Positions 30,510 to 38,769 of a DNA stretch of 64,000 bases are shown here, in pieces. The stretch is taken from assembly GCA_902779675.1 (NCBI GenBank), contig CACZCK010000021.1, forward strand, positions 1 through 64,000. The letters are read 5' to 3'. This DNA is from an uncultured Coriobacteriaceae bacterium (GTDB taxonomy: Bacteria > Actinomycetota > Coriobacteriia > Coriobacteriales > Atopobiaceae). Every line of letters starts with the position of its first letter. Positions within the stretch are counted from its first letter, which is position 1. Below the pieces are notes generated by a model. That model saw only the letters and a list, made by a program, of their open reading frames with translations, was not told where the DNA came from and did not search any database. Position numbers and translations under genes: made by a program.

Positions 30510-31937
30510 CTACGCGGCCTCCTCCTCGGGGGCCTCGTCAAACTGGCTGGGCACGCCGCGGCCGATGCCGGGATAGTCCTGCGTGCGGCCACGCTTGGAC
30601 ACGATGCGGACGACCTCGCCCAGCGCGAGCAGAACGACGGTTCCCACCAGCATGGGGAGCTTGCTCATCTCGTCGGCGGTGCCGTTGAGCGGCACAGTGG
30701 TCGCAATGATCGAAAGCACCAGCTCGATGGCGGGGATGGTCAGCATGACGTCGAGCAGCTTGCCCTCGAAGGGGGCGCGATACACGCGTTCGCGTGCGCC
30801 GTCGCGCTTGCGCAGCTGCAAGAACGCCGGGAACATGGGGATGTAGGACAGCAGCAGGAACACCACGTTCATGCTGAAGAAGATCCAGAAGATGGGAGCG
30901 TCCTCGCCCAGCACCAGCTGCAGCAGCAGCACGGCGGAAGCCACGACGCCGGTGCAGATGGCAGCACCGTTGGGCATGTCATTCTTGGGGTTGCAGTAGG
31001 CAAAGGGCTTGAGCATGTTGCCCTGCTTGGCGCCGTAGCTGGCCACCGCGTTGATGCCAAACGACCAGCTGGTCATGTTGGCAAAGAGCGTGACCAAGAA
31101 GACGAAGGCCACGATCTGCGTGAGCGGAGCGGTCGTGCCCAGCATGGTGGCCACGGCGTCCACGATGCCTGAGTCGAGCGAGAGCTCCTCGGTGGGGATG
31201 GCTGCACCGATGCCAAAGCCGCAGAACACGTAGACGGCCACGATGGCAATGCCGCCCACCACGAGCGCCTTGGGGATGTCGCGCTGCGGGTTCTGCATCG
31301 AGCTGGTGAAGGTGGCAATGACCTCGAAGCCCATGAAGTTGAACAGGATGATGGAGAGGTACGTCAGCGAGTCGAGGCTGTCGAGGTGCGGCAAAAACGT
31401 GCTGAGGCTCATGTCGTTGGCAAAGCCGTGCGTCATGCCAAACCAGATGCCCACGCAGCCGATGACGGCCGTGATGAACATCTTGATGGCCGCGCCGCCG
31501 TTCATGATCCAGTCGGCCTCGGAGACCGGGCTGAAGGCCAGGAAGGTGACGCCCCACACAAAGGCCAGCTCGATGAGGATGGCCACCGGCAGCGACAGCT
31601 CGATGCCCCAGATGCTGTTCATGATGGAGGGGAACATGCAGGCCAGACTGGACATCCACAGGGGGAAGTTGACCCAGTAGTACCAGCTCACGCGCGCAGC
31701 CCAGGCGTCGCCCAGGCCCTCGCGGACCCAGTCGTAGAGGCCGCCGTCGGAGTCATAGGTAGTGCCCAGCTCGGCCACCACCAGGCCGTAGGGCAAAAGG
31801 AACGTGATGATCAGGAAGATCCACCAGAAGAACTGCACGTTGCCCATGGCGGCGGCAGGCGCGCAGGCCTCGATGGTGAAGGTCACGCAGATGACGGAAA
31901 GCACCACGTCTATTAGGCGAAATTTCTTTTCGGCCAT
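30510..31937 (-). CDS. APC-superfamily amino acid/polyamine permease (paralogue 2)
   Basis: A 475-residue polytopic membrane protein with about 12 helices. It is clearly paralogous to the permease two genes upstream: both begin MAEKK, share PAAAxGNxQFFWWIFLI, AELGTTYDSDGGL and NFMGFEVI, and end with a charged cytosolic tail. The APC family includes agmatine/putrescine and arginine/ornithine antiporters. Position downstream of agmatine deiminase suggests polyamine or amino-acid exchange, but the substrate cannot be read from sequence. ATG at 31937 follows AAAGGGG. A terminator lies between it and aguA, so its expression may be partly separate. Confidence 0.85.
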   Translation of the reverse strand: MAEKKFRLIDVVLSVICVTFTIEACAPAAAMGNVQFFWWIFLIITFLLPYGLVVAELGTTYDSDGGLYDWVREGLGDAWAARVSWYYWVNFPLWMSSLACMFPSIMNSIWGIELSLPVAILIELAFVWGVTFLAFSPVSEADWIMNGGAAIKMFITAVIGCVGIWFGMTHGFANDMSLSTFLPHLDSLDSLTYLSIILFNFMGFEVIATFTSSMQNPQRDIPKALVVGGIAIVAVYVFCGFGIGAAIPTEELSLDSGIVDAVATMLGTTAPLTQIVAFVFLVTLFANMTSWSFGINAVASYGAKQGNMLKPFAYCNPKNDMPNGAAICTGVVASAVLLLQLVLGEDAPIFWIFFSMNVVFLLLSYIPMFPAFLQLRKRDGARERVYRAPFEGKLLDVMLTIPAIELVLSIIATTVPLNGTADEMSKLPMLVGTVVLLALGEVVRIVSKRGRTQDYPGIGRGVPSQFDEAPEEEAA

Positions 31938-32017
31938 AGGTTGGCCCCTTTCATGGCATGAGGGCGCGGCCGACGGGCAGGCGCGCAACCCTCTGTGGGG
32001 AACGAAGAGAAACGCAA

Positions 32018-32048
32018 GGAGCCGCCGGACGCATTGTCCGACGGCTCC
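32018..32048 (-). terminator. Hairpin between aguA and the second APC permease gene
   Basis: A stem with one internal mismatch (GGAGCCGCCGGAC, 32018-32030, against 32036-32048) over a 5-base loop follows aguA; the tail is TTGCGTTTCTCTT. Confidence 0.65.
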
Positions 32049-32063
32049 GATGTTGCTCAGCTG

Positions 32064-33269
32064 TTAGGCCTTGGGCTCCTGCTGCGTGATGCAGTGGATG
32101 TTGCCGCCGCCAAAGACGACCTGCTCGGTGGTCTTGACGCCGACGACCTTGAAGGCGCCCTCGCCCCAGGTCTCGTCGTAGATCCTCTGGAGGGTCTCGA
32201 CGGCCAGGTCATCGTTCTCGTCACCGTACTGCGGGGTGATGATGCCGTGGTTGGTCACCAGGTAGTTCATGTAGGAGGCGATCAGCGGCTCATCGGCCAC
32301 GCGCGGCTCAGCGTTCTCGTCGATGTCGATGGAGTCGCAGGAGGCCTGGTCCATGAAGACGGGGTTCACGGGCATGGGAAGCTTGTAGACCTTGAGCTTG
32401 CGGCCCTTGGCGTCGGTGGCGTTGGAGAGGGTCTCGTAGGCCTCATGGCACTGACGGTAGAAGGGGTACTCGGGGTCGTCGGACCAGATGCAGGCCATGA
32501 CGCCGGGGGCGATGAAGGTCGCCACGTCGTCGATGTGGCCGTTGGTCTCGCTGGGATCGATGCCCTCCTTGACCCAGATGACCTTCTCCACACCCAGGTA
32601 CTCCTTGAGGTGCTCGGTCATGTACTCGCGCAGCTCCTCGCTCCAGGGCTCGAACGCACGGCCGTAGGTCGGCCAGATGTTGTCCTCGTCCTCCTCGGTG
32701 AGCACGGCGGAGCAGGTGCGGCCCGGGGAGAGCAGGCACTGATCGGTCACGACGACGGTGCCCTCGCCGTCGACGGTGATGGAGCCGCCCTCGAGGATCA
32801 TGTCATCGGGGCGATAGCGCACGACCTCGGAGAGCTCGCACATCTTGAGGGCGATCTGCTCGTCCTTGTCCCAGGGGAAGTAGAGGCCGTCGACCATGCC
32901 GCCGTAGGCGTTGAAGTGCCAATGCACGGCGCGCTTGTCGCCCTCGCCATTGACCACGTAGGTGGCGCCGGTATCACGGAACCAGGCGTCGTCGGTGGTC
33001 ATCTCGATGACGTGCACGTTCTCGCAGTCCTCGAAGACGGCCTTGCAGTTGGCGTAGTCCACCTGATTGGCGCACATGTAGACGGGCGTGAACTCGGCGA
33101 TGGTGCGAGCCACGTGCTCGTACTGCTTCTGGGCCGGCTTGGCGCCGTGGGCCCAGGTGTCGGTGCGGTGGGGCCAGCCCATCCACACGCGCTTCTGGTC
33201 GGCCCACTCTGCGGGCATGTAGAAGCCGTCAGCCTTGGGGGTGGACTCGGACTCGGTGATGGTACGCAT
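32064..33269 (-). CDS. aguA: Agmatine deiminase
   Basis: A 401-residue peptidylarginine-deiminase-fold enzyme hydrolysing agmatine to N-carbamoylputrescine and ammonia. Signatures are MPAEWADQKRVWMGWPHR at the N-terminus, DDAWFRDTGATYVV, ILEGGSITVDGEG, NGHIDDVATF and the C-terminal GGGNIHC with the catalytic Cys near 393. ATG at 33269 follows GGAGG. Between an antiporter and putrescine carbamoyltransferase, it forms the agmatine deiminase pathway, which yields ATP and ammonia and relieves acid stress. Confidence 0.96.
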   Translation of the reverse strand: MRTITESESTPKADGFYMPAEWADQKRVWMGWPHRTDTWAHGAKPAQKQYEHVARTIAEFTPVYMCANQVDYANCKAVFEDCENVHVIEMTTDDAWFRDTGATYVVNGEGDKRAVHWHFNAYGGMVDGLYFPWDKDEQIALKMCELSEVVRYRPDDMILEGGSITVDGEGTVVVTDQCLLSPGRTCSAVLTEEDEDNIWPTYGRAFEPWSEELREYMTEHLKEYLGVEKVIWVKEGIDPSETNGHIDDVATFIAPGVMACIWSDDPEYPFYRQCHEAYETLSNATDAKGRKLKVYKLPMPVNPVFMDQASCDSIDIDENAEPRVADEPLIASYMNYLVTNHGIITPQYGDENDDLAVETLQRIYDETWGEGAFKVVGVKTTEQVVFGGGNIHCITQQEPKA

Positions 33270-33333
33270 TGCAATCCTCCTAAACGTGATGTCTAGCAGT
33301 ACTTCTTCTGAACGGAACGGAGGGGCGGCAGCC

Positions 33334-34779
33334 CTACTCCTTCTCGGCAGCAGCCTCCTCGGCCAGACGCTGGGCAGCCAGCTCGGGCGTGAGGCCCTTG
33401 TACTCCTCCTTGCGGTCCTTGGCCGAGACGACGCGCAGGACCTCGCCGATAGCCAGGAAGACAATGAGGCCGATGATCATGGGAACCTTGTCGGCGACCT
33501 CCTCGGCAGACAGCGGGATGACCGTGGCGATGACGGCGGCCACCAGCTCGATCATGGGAACGAACAGCGCGATCTTCATCATGGCGCCCTTGAAGGGGAA
33601 CTCGTAGATGCGCTCGCGGTTGGGGTCGACCTCGCGCAGCTTGAGGAACGCCGGGAACATGGGGATGTAGGTGAGCAGCAGGAACACGACGGACAGGCCG
33701 AAGAGCATCCAGAAGATGCCGTTGGAGATGGCCTCGACGGGAACGAGCTGGATGCACAGGATCAGCGAGGTGACCACGCCGTTGATGATGGCGGCGTTGT
33801 CGGGCATGCCGGTCTTGGGGTTGAGCTTGCCGAAGGCCTTGGGCATGTTGCCGGTCTGGGCGGCGTAGGCGGCCACCGAGTTGACGCCAAAGGACCAGGA
33901 TGCCATGTTGGCGAACATGGTGATGAGGAACAGGATGGCAACCAGCTTGAAGAGGAAGCCGTTGCCCACCATGGTCTCGAAGGCGACGACCATGCCAAAG
34001 TCGGGGTCGATCTGGTCGGCGGGGATGGCCGCGCCGATGCCGAAGCCAGCGAACAGGTAGATGACGGCGATGGCAGCGCCACCCATGATGACGGCGCGCG
34101 GGATGTCGCGCTTGGGGTTCTCCATGTCGTCGGCCATGGTGCAGATGACCTCGAAGCCCATGAAGTTAAAGATGATGATCGACAGGTAGCCGAGCGCGTT
34201 GCCGCCGGAGAGGTCGGGCAGGAAGGTCTTGGGGCTCATGTCGGAGGCAAAGCCGTTCTGGCTCGCATACCAGATGCCGACGCAGCCCACGAGCACGGCC
34301 ACGGCCACCTTGATGATGGCACCGCCGTTGAGGACCCACTCGGAGTCGGCGACCGGCGAGAACGCCATGAACGTGACGATCCAAGTAAAGGCCAGCTCGA
34401 TGGCGAGGGTGACCCAGATGTTGGCCTCGAAGTCGATGGTGTAGCCCGAGATCATGGTCATGATGTAGGGGAACAGCGTGGCCAACGAGGCGATCCAGAA
34501 CGGGTAGTTGACCCAGTAGTAGTACGCGGCACGCGCGGCCCACTTGTCGCCCAGGCCGTCGCGAATCCAGTCGATGATGCCGCCTTCGCTGTCATAGGCG
34601 GTACCCAGCTCGGCCACGGCCAGGCCGTACGGGATCAGGAACGTGAGGATCAGGAAGATCCACCAGAAGAACTGCTGGTTGCCGATGGCGGCGGCAGGAG
34701 CGGCCGCCTCGCAGACAAACACCACGCAGATGACCGTGGAGATGATGGTAAGGAACGAGAGTCCCTTCTTTTCAGCCAT
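33334..34779 (-). CDS. aguD: APC-family transporter, probable agmatine/putrescine antiporter
   Basis: A 481-residue polytopic membrane protein with about 12 helices (opening SFLTIISTVICVVFVCEAAA). Its position between ptcA and aguA matches aguD in the lactic-acid-bacterial agu operons, whose product exchanges external agmatine for internal putrescine. It is paralogous to the permease downstream of aguA, and either could be the true antiporter. ATG at 34779 follows AAGGA. Confidence 0.83.
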   Translation of the reverse strand: MAEKKGLSFLTIISTVICVVFVCEAAAPAAAIGNQQFFWWIFLILTFLIPYGLAVAELGTAYDSEGGIIDWIRDGLGDKWAARAAYYYWVNYPFWIASLATLFPYIMTMISGYTIDFEANIWVTLAIELAFTWIVTFMAFSPVADSEWVLNGGAIIKVAVAVLVGCVGIWYASQNGFASDMSPKTFLPDLSGGNALGYLSIIIFNFMGFEVICTMADDMENPKRDIPRAVIMGGAAIAVIYLFAGFGIGAAIPADQIDPDFGMVVAFETMVGNGFLFKLVAILFLITMFANMASWSFGVNSVAAYAAQTGNMPKAFGKLNPKTGMPDNAAIINGVVTSLILCIQLVPVEAISNGIFWMLFGLSVVFLLLTYIPMFPAFLKLREVDPNRERIYEFPFKGAMMKIALFVPMIELVAAVIATVIPLSAEEVADKVPMIIGLIVFLAIGEVLRVVSAKDRKEEYKGLTPELAAQRLAEEAAAEKE

Positions 34780-34815
34780 ATCGAATCCTTACTAGCTGTG
34801 TGGGGAACGGAAAGA

Positions 34816-34841
34816 GCCCGGTGGCGCGGCGGCCACCGGGC
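34816..34841 (-). terminator. Hairpin between ptcA and aguD
   Basis: A perfect 10-base-pair stem GCCCGGTGGC (34816-34825) with 34832-34841, followed on the minus strand by TCTTTCCGTTCC. It lies inside the operon and may set the ratio of transferase to transporter. Confidence 0.65.
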
Positions 34842-34852
34842 ATGGAGGGCAC

Positions 34853-35932
34853 TTAGGCCTGGAGCTCGTCGATCTTGGCGATGGCGGCGTGCAGGCGCTC
34901 CTTGGAGGCGTACTCGACACCCTCGTCGTTGAGCGGGGTGCGACGGCCAAGGGCAGCCAGGATGGCGCGGATGGAGTGCTTGCGGTTCTCGGCCTCGACC
35001 CAGCAGAGGGAGCGCTCGGGGTCGTCCATGACCTCGTCCACGACCTCCTCGCCGCGGGTGGCGGGCAGGCAGTGCATGAACTTGGAGTTGGGGCCGGCGA
35101 AGTTCATCATGTCCATGGTCACCTGGTACTTGGGGTAGAAGATGTCCATGTAGTTGTCGCCGGAGACCTCCTCGTCGTACAGGCCGTACCACACGTCGGT
35201 GTAGACGAAGTCGGCGCCCTTGATGCACTCGATATCGTCGGAGATGGTGATGGTGCCACCAGAGACGGCGCAGTTCTTCTCACCGATGGCCATGAGCTCG
35301 GCACCAAAGGAGGCGCGCTCCTCGGGGGTGCCCACATGCAGGGCGCCGTCGGGGATGGTGTGGCCCTTGGGGCCAAACTGCACGAAGTCCATGCCCATGA
35401 TGGAGCAGATGAACATGAGGGAGACGCAGACCTGGGTGGCGTCGCCGATGAAGGCGAGCTTGCAGTCCTCGATCTTCTTGCCCTCGGGCAGGTTCTCGAG
35501 CATGGTCAGGAGGTCGCCGAGCTCCTGGGTCGGGTGGTTGAACTCGGACATGCCGTTGATCACGGGCACGGCGGAGCCGGCGGCGAGGCCGACGACGTCC
35601 TTGTGACGGTCGACGCGGGCCATCATGATGTCGAGCAGGCTGCCCATGACACGAGCGGTGTCCTCGAGGGACTCGTGGCCACCGAGCTGGATGGTGCCGG
35701 GGCCGTAGAACTGGGCGTGGCCACCGAGGTCGGTCATGGCCGTCTCGAAGGAAAGGCGGGTGCGGGTGGAGACCTGCTGGAAGATCATGCCGAGGCTCTG
35801 GTTGCGCAGCAGGTGGGGATAGTAGCCGTCCTCCTTGATGGCGGCCTTCATGGCCATGGCCAGCTCCTCCATGGCGAGCAGCTGCTCCTTGGTGAACTCG
35901 CAGGTGTCGATGTAGTCCTTGGGCATGCTCAT
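34853..35932 (-). CDS. ptcA: Putrescine carbamoyltransferase
   Basis: A 359-residue member of the aspartate/ornithine transcarbamylase family. The carbamoyl-phosphate motif STRTR is at 55-59, and [11 protein letters not shown] lies near the C-terminus. The 80s-loop region [19 protein letters not shown], the [18 protein letters not shown] segment and [11 protein letters not shown] match putrescine carbamoyltransferase of the Enterococcus agmatine operon better than ornithine transcarbamylase. It phosphorolyses carbamoylputrescine to putrescine and carbamoyl phosphate. ATG at 35932 follows AAAGGAG. First gene of the divergent agu operon. Confidence 0.93.
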   Translation of the reverse strand: MSMPKDYIDTCEFTKEQLLAMEELAMAMKAAIKEDGYYPHLLRNQSLGMIFQQVSTRTRLSFETAMTDLGGHAQFYGPGTIQLGGHESLEDTARVMGSLLDIMMARVDRHKDVVGLAAGSAVPVINGMSEFNHPTQELGDLLTMLENLPEGKKIEDCKLAFIGDATQVCVSLMFICSIMGMDFVQFGPKGHTIPDGALHVGTPEERASFGAELMAIGEKNCAVSGGTITISDDIECIKGADFVYTDVWYGLYDEEVSGDNYMDIFYPKYQVTMDMMNFAGPNSKFMHCLPATRGEEVVDEVMDDPERSLCWVEAENRKHSIRAILAALGRRTPLNDEGVEYASKERLHAAIAKIDELQA

Positions 35933-36282
35933 GGTGAGCTCCTTTCTTGTACCGGACCGCTCCGGCTCGTGGGGTTGGCGGCCGCGCCGCCGTCCTAACG
36001 CTTGCCGACACTGACTATGCGCCCCTGTCGGCACGATTGCAAAAATATGCTGGTTTACCTGCAGTTGAGCGAATTCAACCTCAAATAAACTTGCGGTTTA
36101 GCGTCCTACGTGACAGAAGGACCCCCTCAGATGACTCTTTGCCTCTCCCCGATTTACACCGTTTGTAATCCCTGCAGTTATTTGGGCTAACGGCCGTGCT
36201 TATCTGGGAACATCAAGAATCGCTTAAACGCAAAACGTGTAGGATGCTACCCATCAAACTTTGCCAGCGAGAGTGGAGCGCG
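35933..36282. promoter_or_regulatory. Divergent control region between ptcA and the LuxR gene
   Basis: This 350-base noncoding region is the only space for both promoters. It contains a perfect 8-base inverted repeat TGCCGACA-N15-TGTCGGCA (36003-36010, 36026-36033) that could form a leader hairpin before ptcA. A looser inverted pair also occurs, TTGCGGTTTAGCG near 36092 against CGCTTAAACGCAA near 36221. The second pair brackets the likely polymerase sites and is a candidate for the LuxR-type regulator. Exact promoters are not clear. Confidence 0.5.
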
Positions 36283-37305
36283 ATGAACGCGGCCATCTTC
36301 GTCTATACCATAGCGTTGATTCTTGTCTGCTTTGCCGCGGCGATGTTCTCTCTTGCCGCCTATGCCGTCTCGCACAAGCGCGCGCTGATCCCGCAGGCAA
36401 CGTTTTTTGTCTTCTACATCATCGACATCTGCGGCATCTTTGGCATCGAGTTCCTCAACCAGAACATCCCCTTCTCGGCGGACACCTACTACGATATCCC
36501 CATCCCGCTGCTGCGCATCCTCTCTGGCGCCGGCGTCATGGCAAGCCTCTGGATCATGCTGCTCGACATCCTGGACGTGCACAATCGCAGGATGCAGGTC
36601 ACGCCGGTCATCATCTTTGTGCTGGCCTGCTGCGTGGTGATCTGGGGCCTGCCGTACAGCCCCTTCCGCCAGTGGCTCTTCTACACCTTGCGTCAGGCGT
36701 TCACGGCATTTGGCTTGGCCTACGCCTACCTCAAGTGGCGGGGCTCGACCGACATGCCCTATCGCGAACGCCTGGGCAAGCTGCGCACCCGTTACCTCTT
36801 CCTCTGGGTTCTGCTCGTCTGCATACTGCTCGAGGACTGGTGGATCATCCTTGTCGCACCCATTCCCTCGCCCGACAGCGACTGGTTCATGCTCTATCTG
36901 TCCGAGCGCAACTTCTCCGAGAACGCGATGATGCTCTTCGTGGCCTACCACGTTATCAGCGGCTCGCTGAAAACGCTGGCCTTGCGCTTCAATGCGCCAC
37001 CGACGGCGGCAGCCGTCCAGCCGACCCTTAGCGGAGCATCCCAAAACCAACGGGAGCCGGACAAGAAGACCGCCGACCTCAAGCGCCATATCGAGGATGC
37101 CCTGCCCGCATACGCCACCGCACACAACCTGTCCAAGCGCGAACGTGAGGTGCTGGCGATGGTCATCGAGGGCATGGACAACCGCACCATCGCTCAAGAG
37201 CTGTTTCTTTCGGAGGGCACCATCAAGACTCACGTGCACAACATCATGGTCAAGACCGACACCAAGAGCCGCAACGAGCTCAAGCAGAGCTTCTGGGCAA
37301 GCTGA
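36283..37305 (+). CDS. Membrane-embedded LuxR-type regulator, AguR-like
   Basis: A 340-residue protein. About seven hydrophobic helices fill residues 1-230, starting at FVYTIALILVCFAAAMF. A Pro/Gln-rich linker leads to a C-terminal LuxR helix-turn-helix (LSKREREVLAMVIEG, then IAQELFLSEGTIKTHVHNIM). Membrane-bound one-component LuxR proteins include AguR, the agmatine sensor that activates the agu operon in Lactococcus, and this gene is divergent from ptcA. That it senses agmatine is inferred from position and architecture. ATG at 36283 follows GAGTGGAG, matching the first membrane helix. Confidence 0.85.
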   Translation: MNAAIFVYTIALILVCFAAAMFSLAAYAVSHKRALIPQATFFVFYIIDICGIFGIEFLNQNIPFSADTYYDIPIPLLRILSGAGVMASLWIMLLDILDVHNRRMQVTPVIIFVLACCVVIWGLPYSPFRQWLFYTLRQAFTAFGLAYAYLKWRGSTDMPYRERLGKLRTRYLFLWVLLVCILLEDWWIILVAPIPSPDSDWFMLYLSERNFSENAMMLFVAYHVISGSLKTLALRFNAPPTAAAVQPTLSGASQNQREPDKKTADLKRHIEDALPAYATAHNLSKREREVLAMVIEGMDNRTIAQELFLSEGTIKTHVHNIMVKTDTKSRNELKQSFWAS

Positions 37306-37383
37306 GACATACCCCTATCCGTAGCCATCTCATGCAAATGAGGGCGGGTCAACTTGAACTGCCTCCCATTTCTTGGACAACAG

Positions 37384-37403
37384 GAAATGGGAGGCTTCAT
37401 TTA
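37384..37403 (+). promoter_or_regulatory. IS ribosome-binding site held in a hairpin
   Basis: The OrfA ribosome-binding site GGGAGG lies in GAAATGGGAGGC (37384-37395). This is the exact complement of GCCTCCCATTTC (37361-37372), part of the left end. Transcripts entering from outside would fold a 12-base-pair stem and hide the site, while initiation inside the IS would leave it free. Confidence 0.7.
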
Positions 37404-37924
37404 TGGTTCTTGACTTGCGCATCGGATACGACCGGGAGGCCAGGAAAGAGGCGGCCAGGCTATTCGCCATGGGTCATGGGTATGCCCACGTGTCGAACGT
37501 GATGTCGCTGCCGGAGCAGGCCGTGCGAAAATGGTTCTACACGTACCGGTCCGTCGGATTGGAGGGCCTGCTGAGCATGGGCAAGACCAGGGCAGCATAC
37601 AGCTGGGAGGTCAAGTGCGCCGCGGCCAGGGCCGTCGCCGATGGGGGCATGACGGCGGCGGAGGCGATGGCGGCCTACGGCATCGCCTCGATGTCGCCCC
37701 TGCAGAGGTGGGTCAAGGCCTACCGCGAAGGCGGCGCCGAGGCCCTCCGCCCCAAGCCCAAGGGCAGGCCCAGGGGCGCCAGGTCGAGACCAAGGGAGAT
37801 GACCCGCGAGAAGGAGCTCGAGCGCCAGGTGAGAAGACTCGAGGCCGAGGTGGCGTACCTAAAAAAATCGATAGCCCTGAAGGCGGAGAAGCGCTCTCGA
37901 ACCGCGAGAAGGCACTCGTCGTGA
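37403..37924 (+). CDS. IS3-family transposase OrfA (helix-turn-helix protein)
   Basis: A 173-residue basic protein. It has two helix-turn-helix segments in the style of IS150-group OrfA (EAARLFAMGHGYAHVSNVM, then GGMTAAEAMAAYGIAS with a WVKAYREGG helix) and a C-terminal leucine-zipper-like coiled coil (EKELERQVRRLEAEVAYL). It binds the IS ends and, fused to OrfB by frameshifting, forms the transposase. ATG at 37403 is preceded by GGGAGG; a TTG further upstream lies inside the terminal repeat and is unlikely. Confidence 0.9.
   Translation: MVLDLRIGYDREARKEAARLFAMGHGYAHVSNVMSLPEQAVRKWFYTYRSVGLEGLLSMGKTRAAYSWEVKCAAARAVADGGMTAAEAMAAYGIASMSPLQRWVKAYREGGAEALRPKPKGRPRGARSRPREMTREKELERQVRRLEAEVAYLKKSIALKAEKRSRTARRHSS
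37861..37867 (+). other. Programmed -1 frameshift site in the IS
   Basis: Seven consecutive A residues occur where OrfA reads CTA-AAA-AAA and the OrfB frame is one base back. A-AAA-AAA is a standard slippery heptamer for IS3-family OrfAB fusion. OrfA continues 18 codons further to its own stop. Confidence 0.8.
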
Positions 37925-38769
37925 GCGAGCTTTCAGGGCAGCATCCGCTCTCCGACCTGCTCGAGTGCGCCGGGCTCGCCAGGTCGAGCTACCACTACGC
38001 GCTGGCGCACCCGAAGGGCCCCACCAGGCCCGAGCTCTGGGACGCCGTCGCCGAGATATTCTCGCGCACCGCCAACGGGTGCGGCCACAGGCAGGTCGCC
38101 ATGTGCCTGCGCGCCGAGCGGGGCGTCGTGATCGCCGACAAGACCGTGCTCAAGGTGATGCGCGAGATGGGGATCAGCTGCGGCATCCGCCGCGAGACCG
38201 ACTACCACAGGTACAACTCCTACAGGGGAGTGGTCGGCAGGACCTTCGAGAACGTCATCGGCAGGGACTTCGAGGCCGACGGCCCGTGGCAGAAGATGGG
38301 CACCGACGTCACCGAGTTCAGGCAGCCCTGGGGCAAGGCCTACTTCGCGCCCGTCTACGACTTCGGCAGCAAGGAGATCGTCGCCTGGTCGACGTCGACG
38401 CACCCCAACATGGCCCAGCAGCACGAGCTGCTCGACCAGCTGCTCTCCAAGAAGCCGGAGGGTTCCGCCCCGATCCTGCACTCCGACATGGGCTGGCAGT
38501 ACCAGCACTCCGCCTGGTGCGGCAGGCTCAGGGAGGCGGGCATCATGCAGAGCATGTCCCGGAAGGGAAACTGCATCGACAACGGCGCGACGGAGCAGGT
38601 GTTCGGTCACATCAAGGACGAGTTCTACCGGAACCGGACCTGGCCGAGCTTCGAGGAGTTCAAGCGCGACCTCGACGCCTACGTAGTTCACTGGAACACG
38701 AGGAGGAGGCAGGTTAAACTGAAGGGACTGACCCCGGAGGAGTTCCGGAATCAGTCCCTCGTGGCCTAG
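37921..38769 (+). CDS. IS3-family transposase OrfB (DDE integrase)
   Basis: A 282-residue integrase-core protein, read from a GTG overlapping the OrfA stop or, more likely, as part of an OrfAB frameshift fusion. The DDE residues are visible in KMGTDVTEF, ILHSDMGWQY and NGATEQVFGHIKDE, spaced as in retroviral-type integrases. The HTH_21-like region YGCGHRQVAMCL-equivalent (NGCGHRQVAMCLR) precedes them. The C-terminus YVVHWNTRRRQVKLKGLTPE is typical of the family. No inactivating change is seen. Confidence 0.93.
   Translation: MSELSGQHPLSDLLECAGLARSSYHYALAHPKGPTRPELWDAVAEIFSRTANGCGHRQVAMCLRAERGVVIADKTVLKVMREMGISCGIRRETDYHRYNSYRGVVGRTFENVIGRDFEADGPWQKMGTDVTEFRQPWGKAYFAPVYDFGSKEIVAWSTSTHPNMAQQHELLDQLLSKKPEGSAPILHSDMGWQYQHSAWCGRLREAGIMQSMSRKGNCIDNGATEQVFGHIKDEFYRNRTWPSFEEFKRDLDAYVVHWNTRRRQVKLKGLTPEEFRNQSLVA

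Noticed and set aside
32000..34932. Two long plus-strand frames opposite aguA and the APC permease
   Set aside because: They are complementary to well-supported genes, consist of low-complexity Asp/Gly/His/Val stretches and lack start signals.
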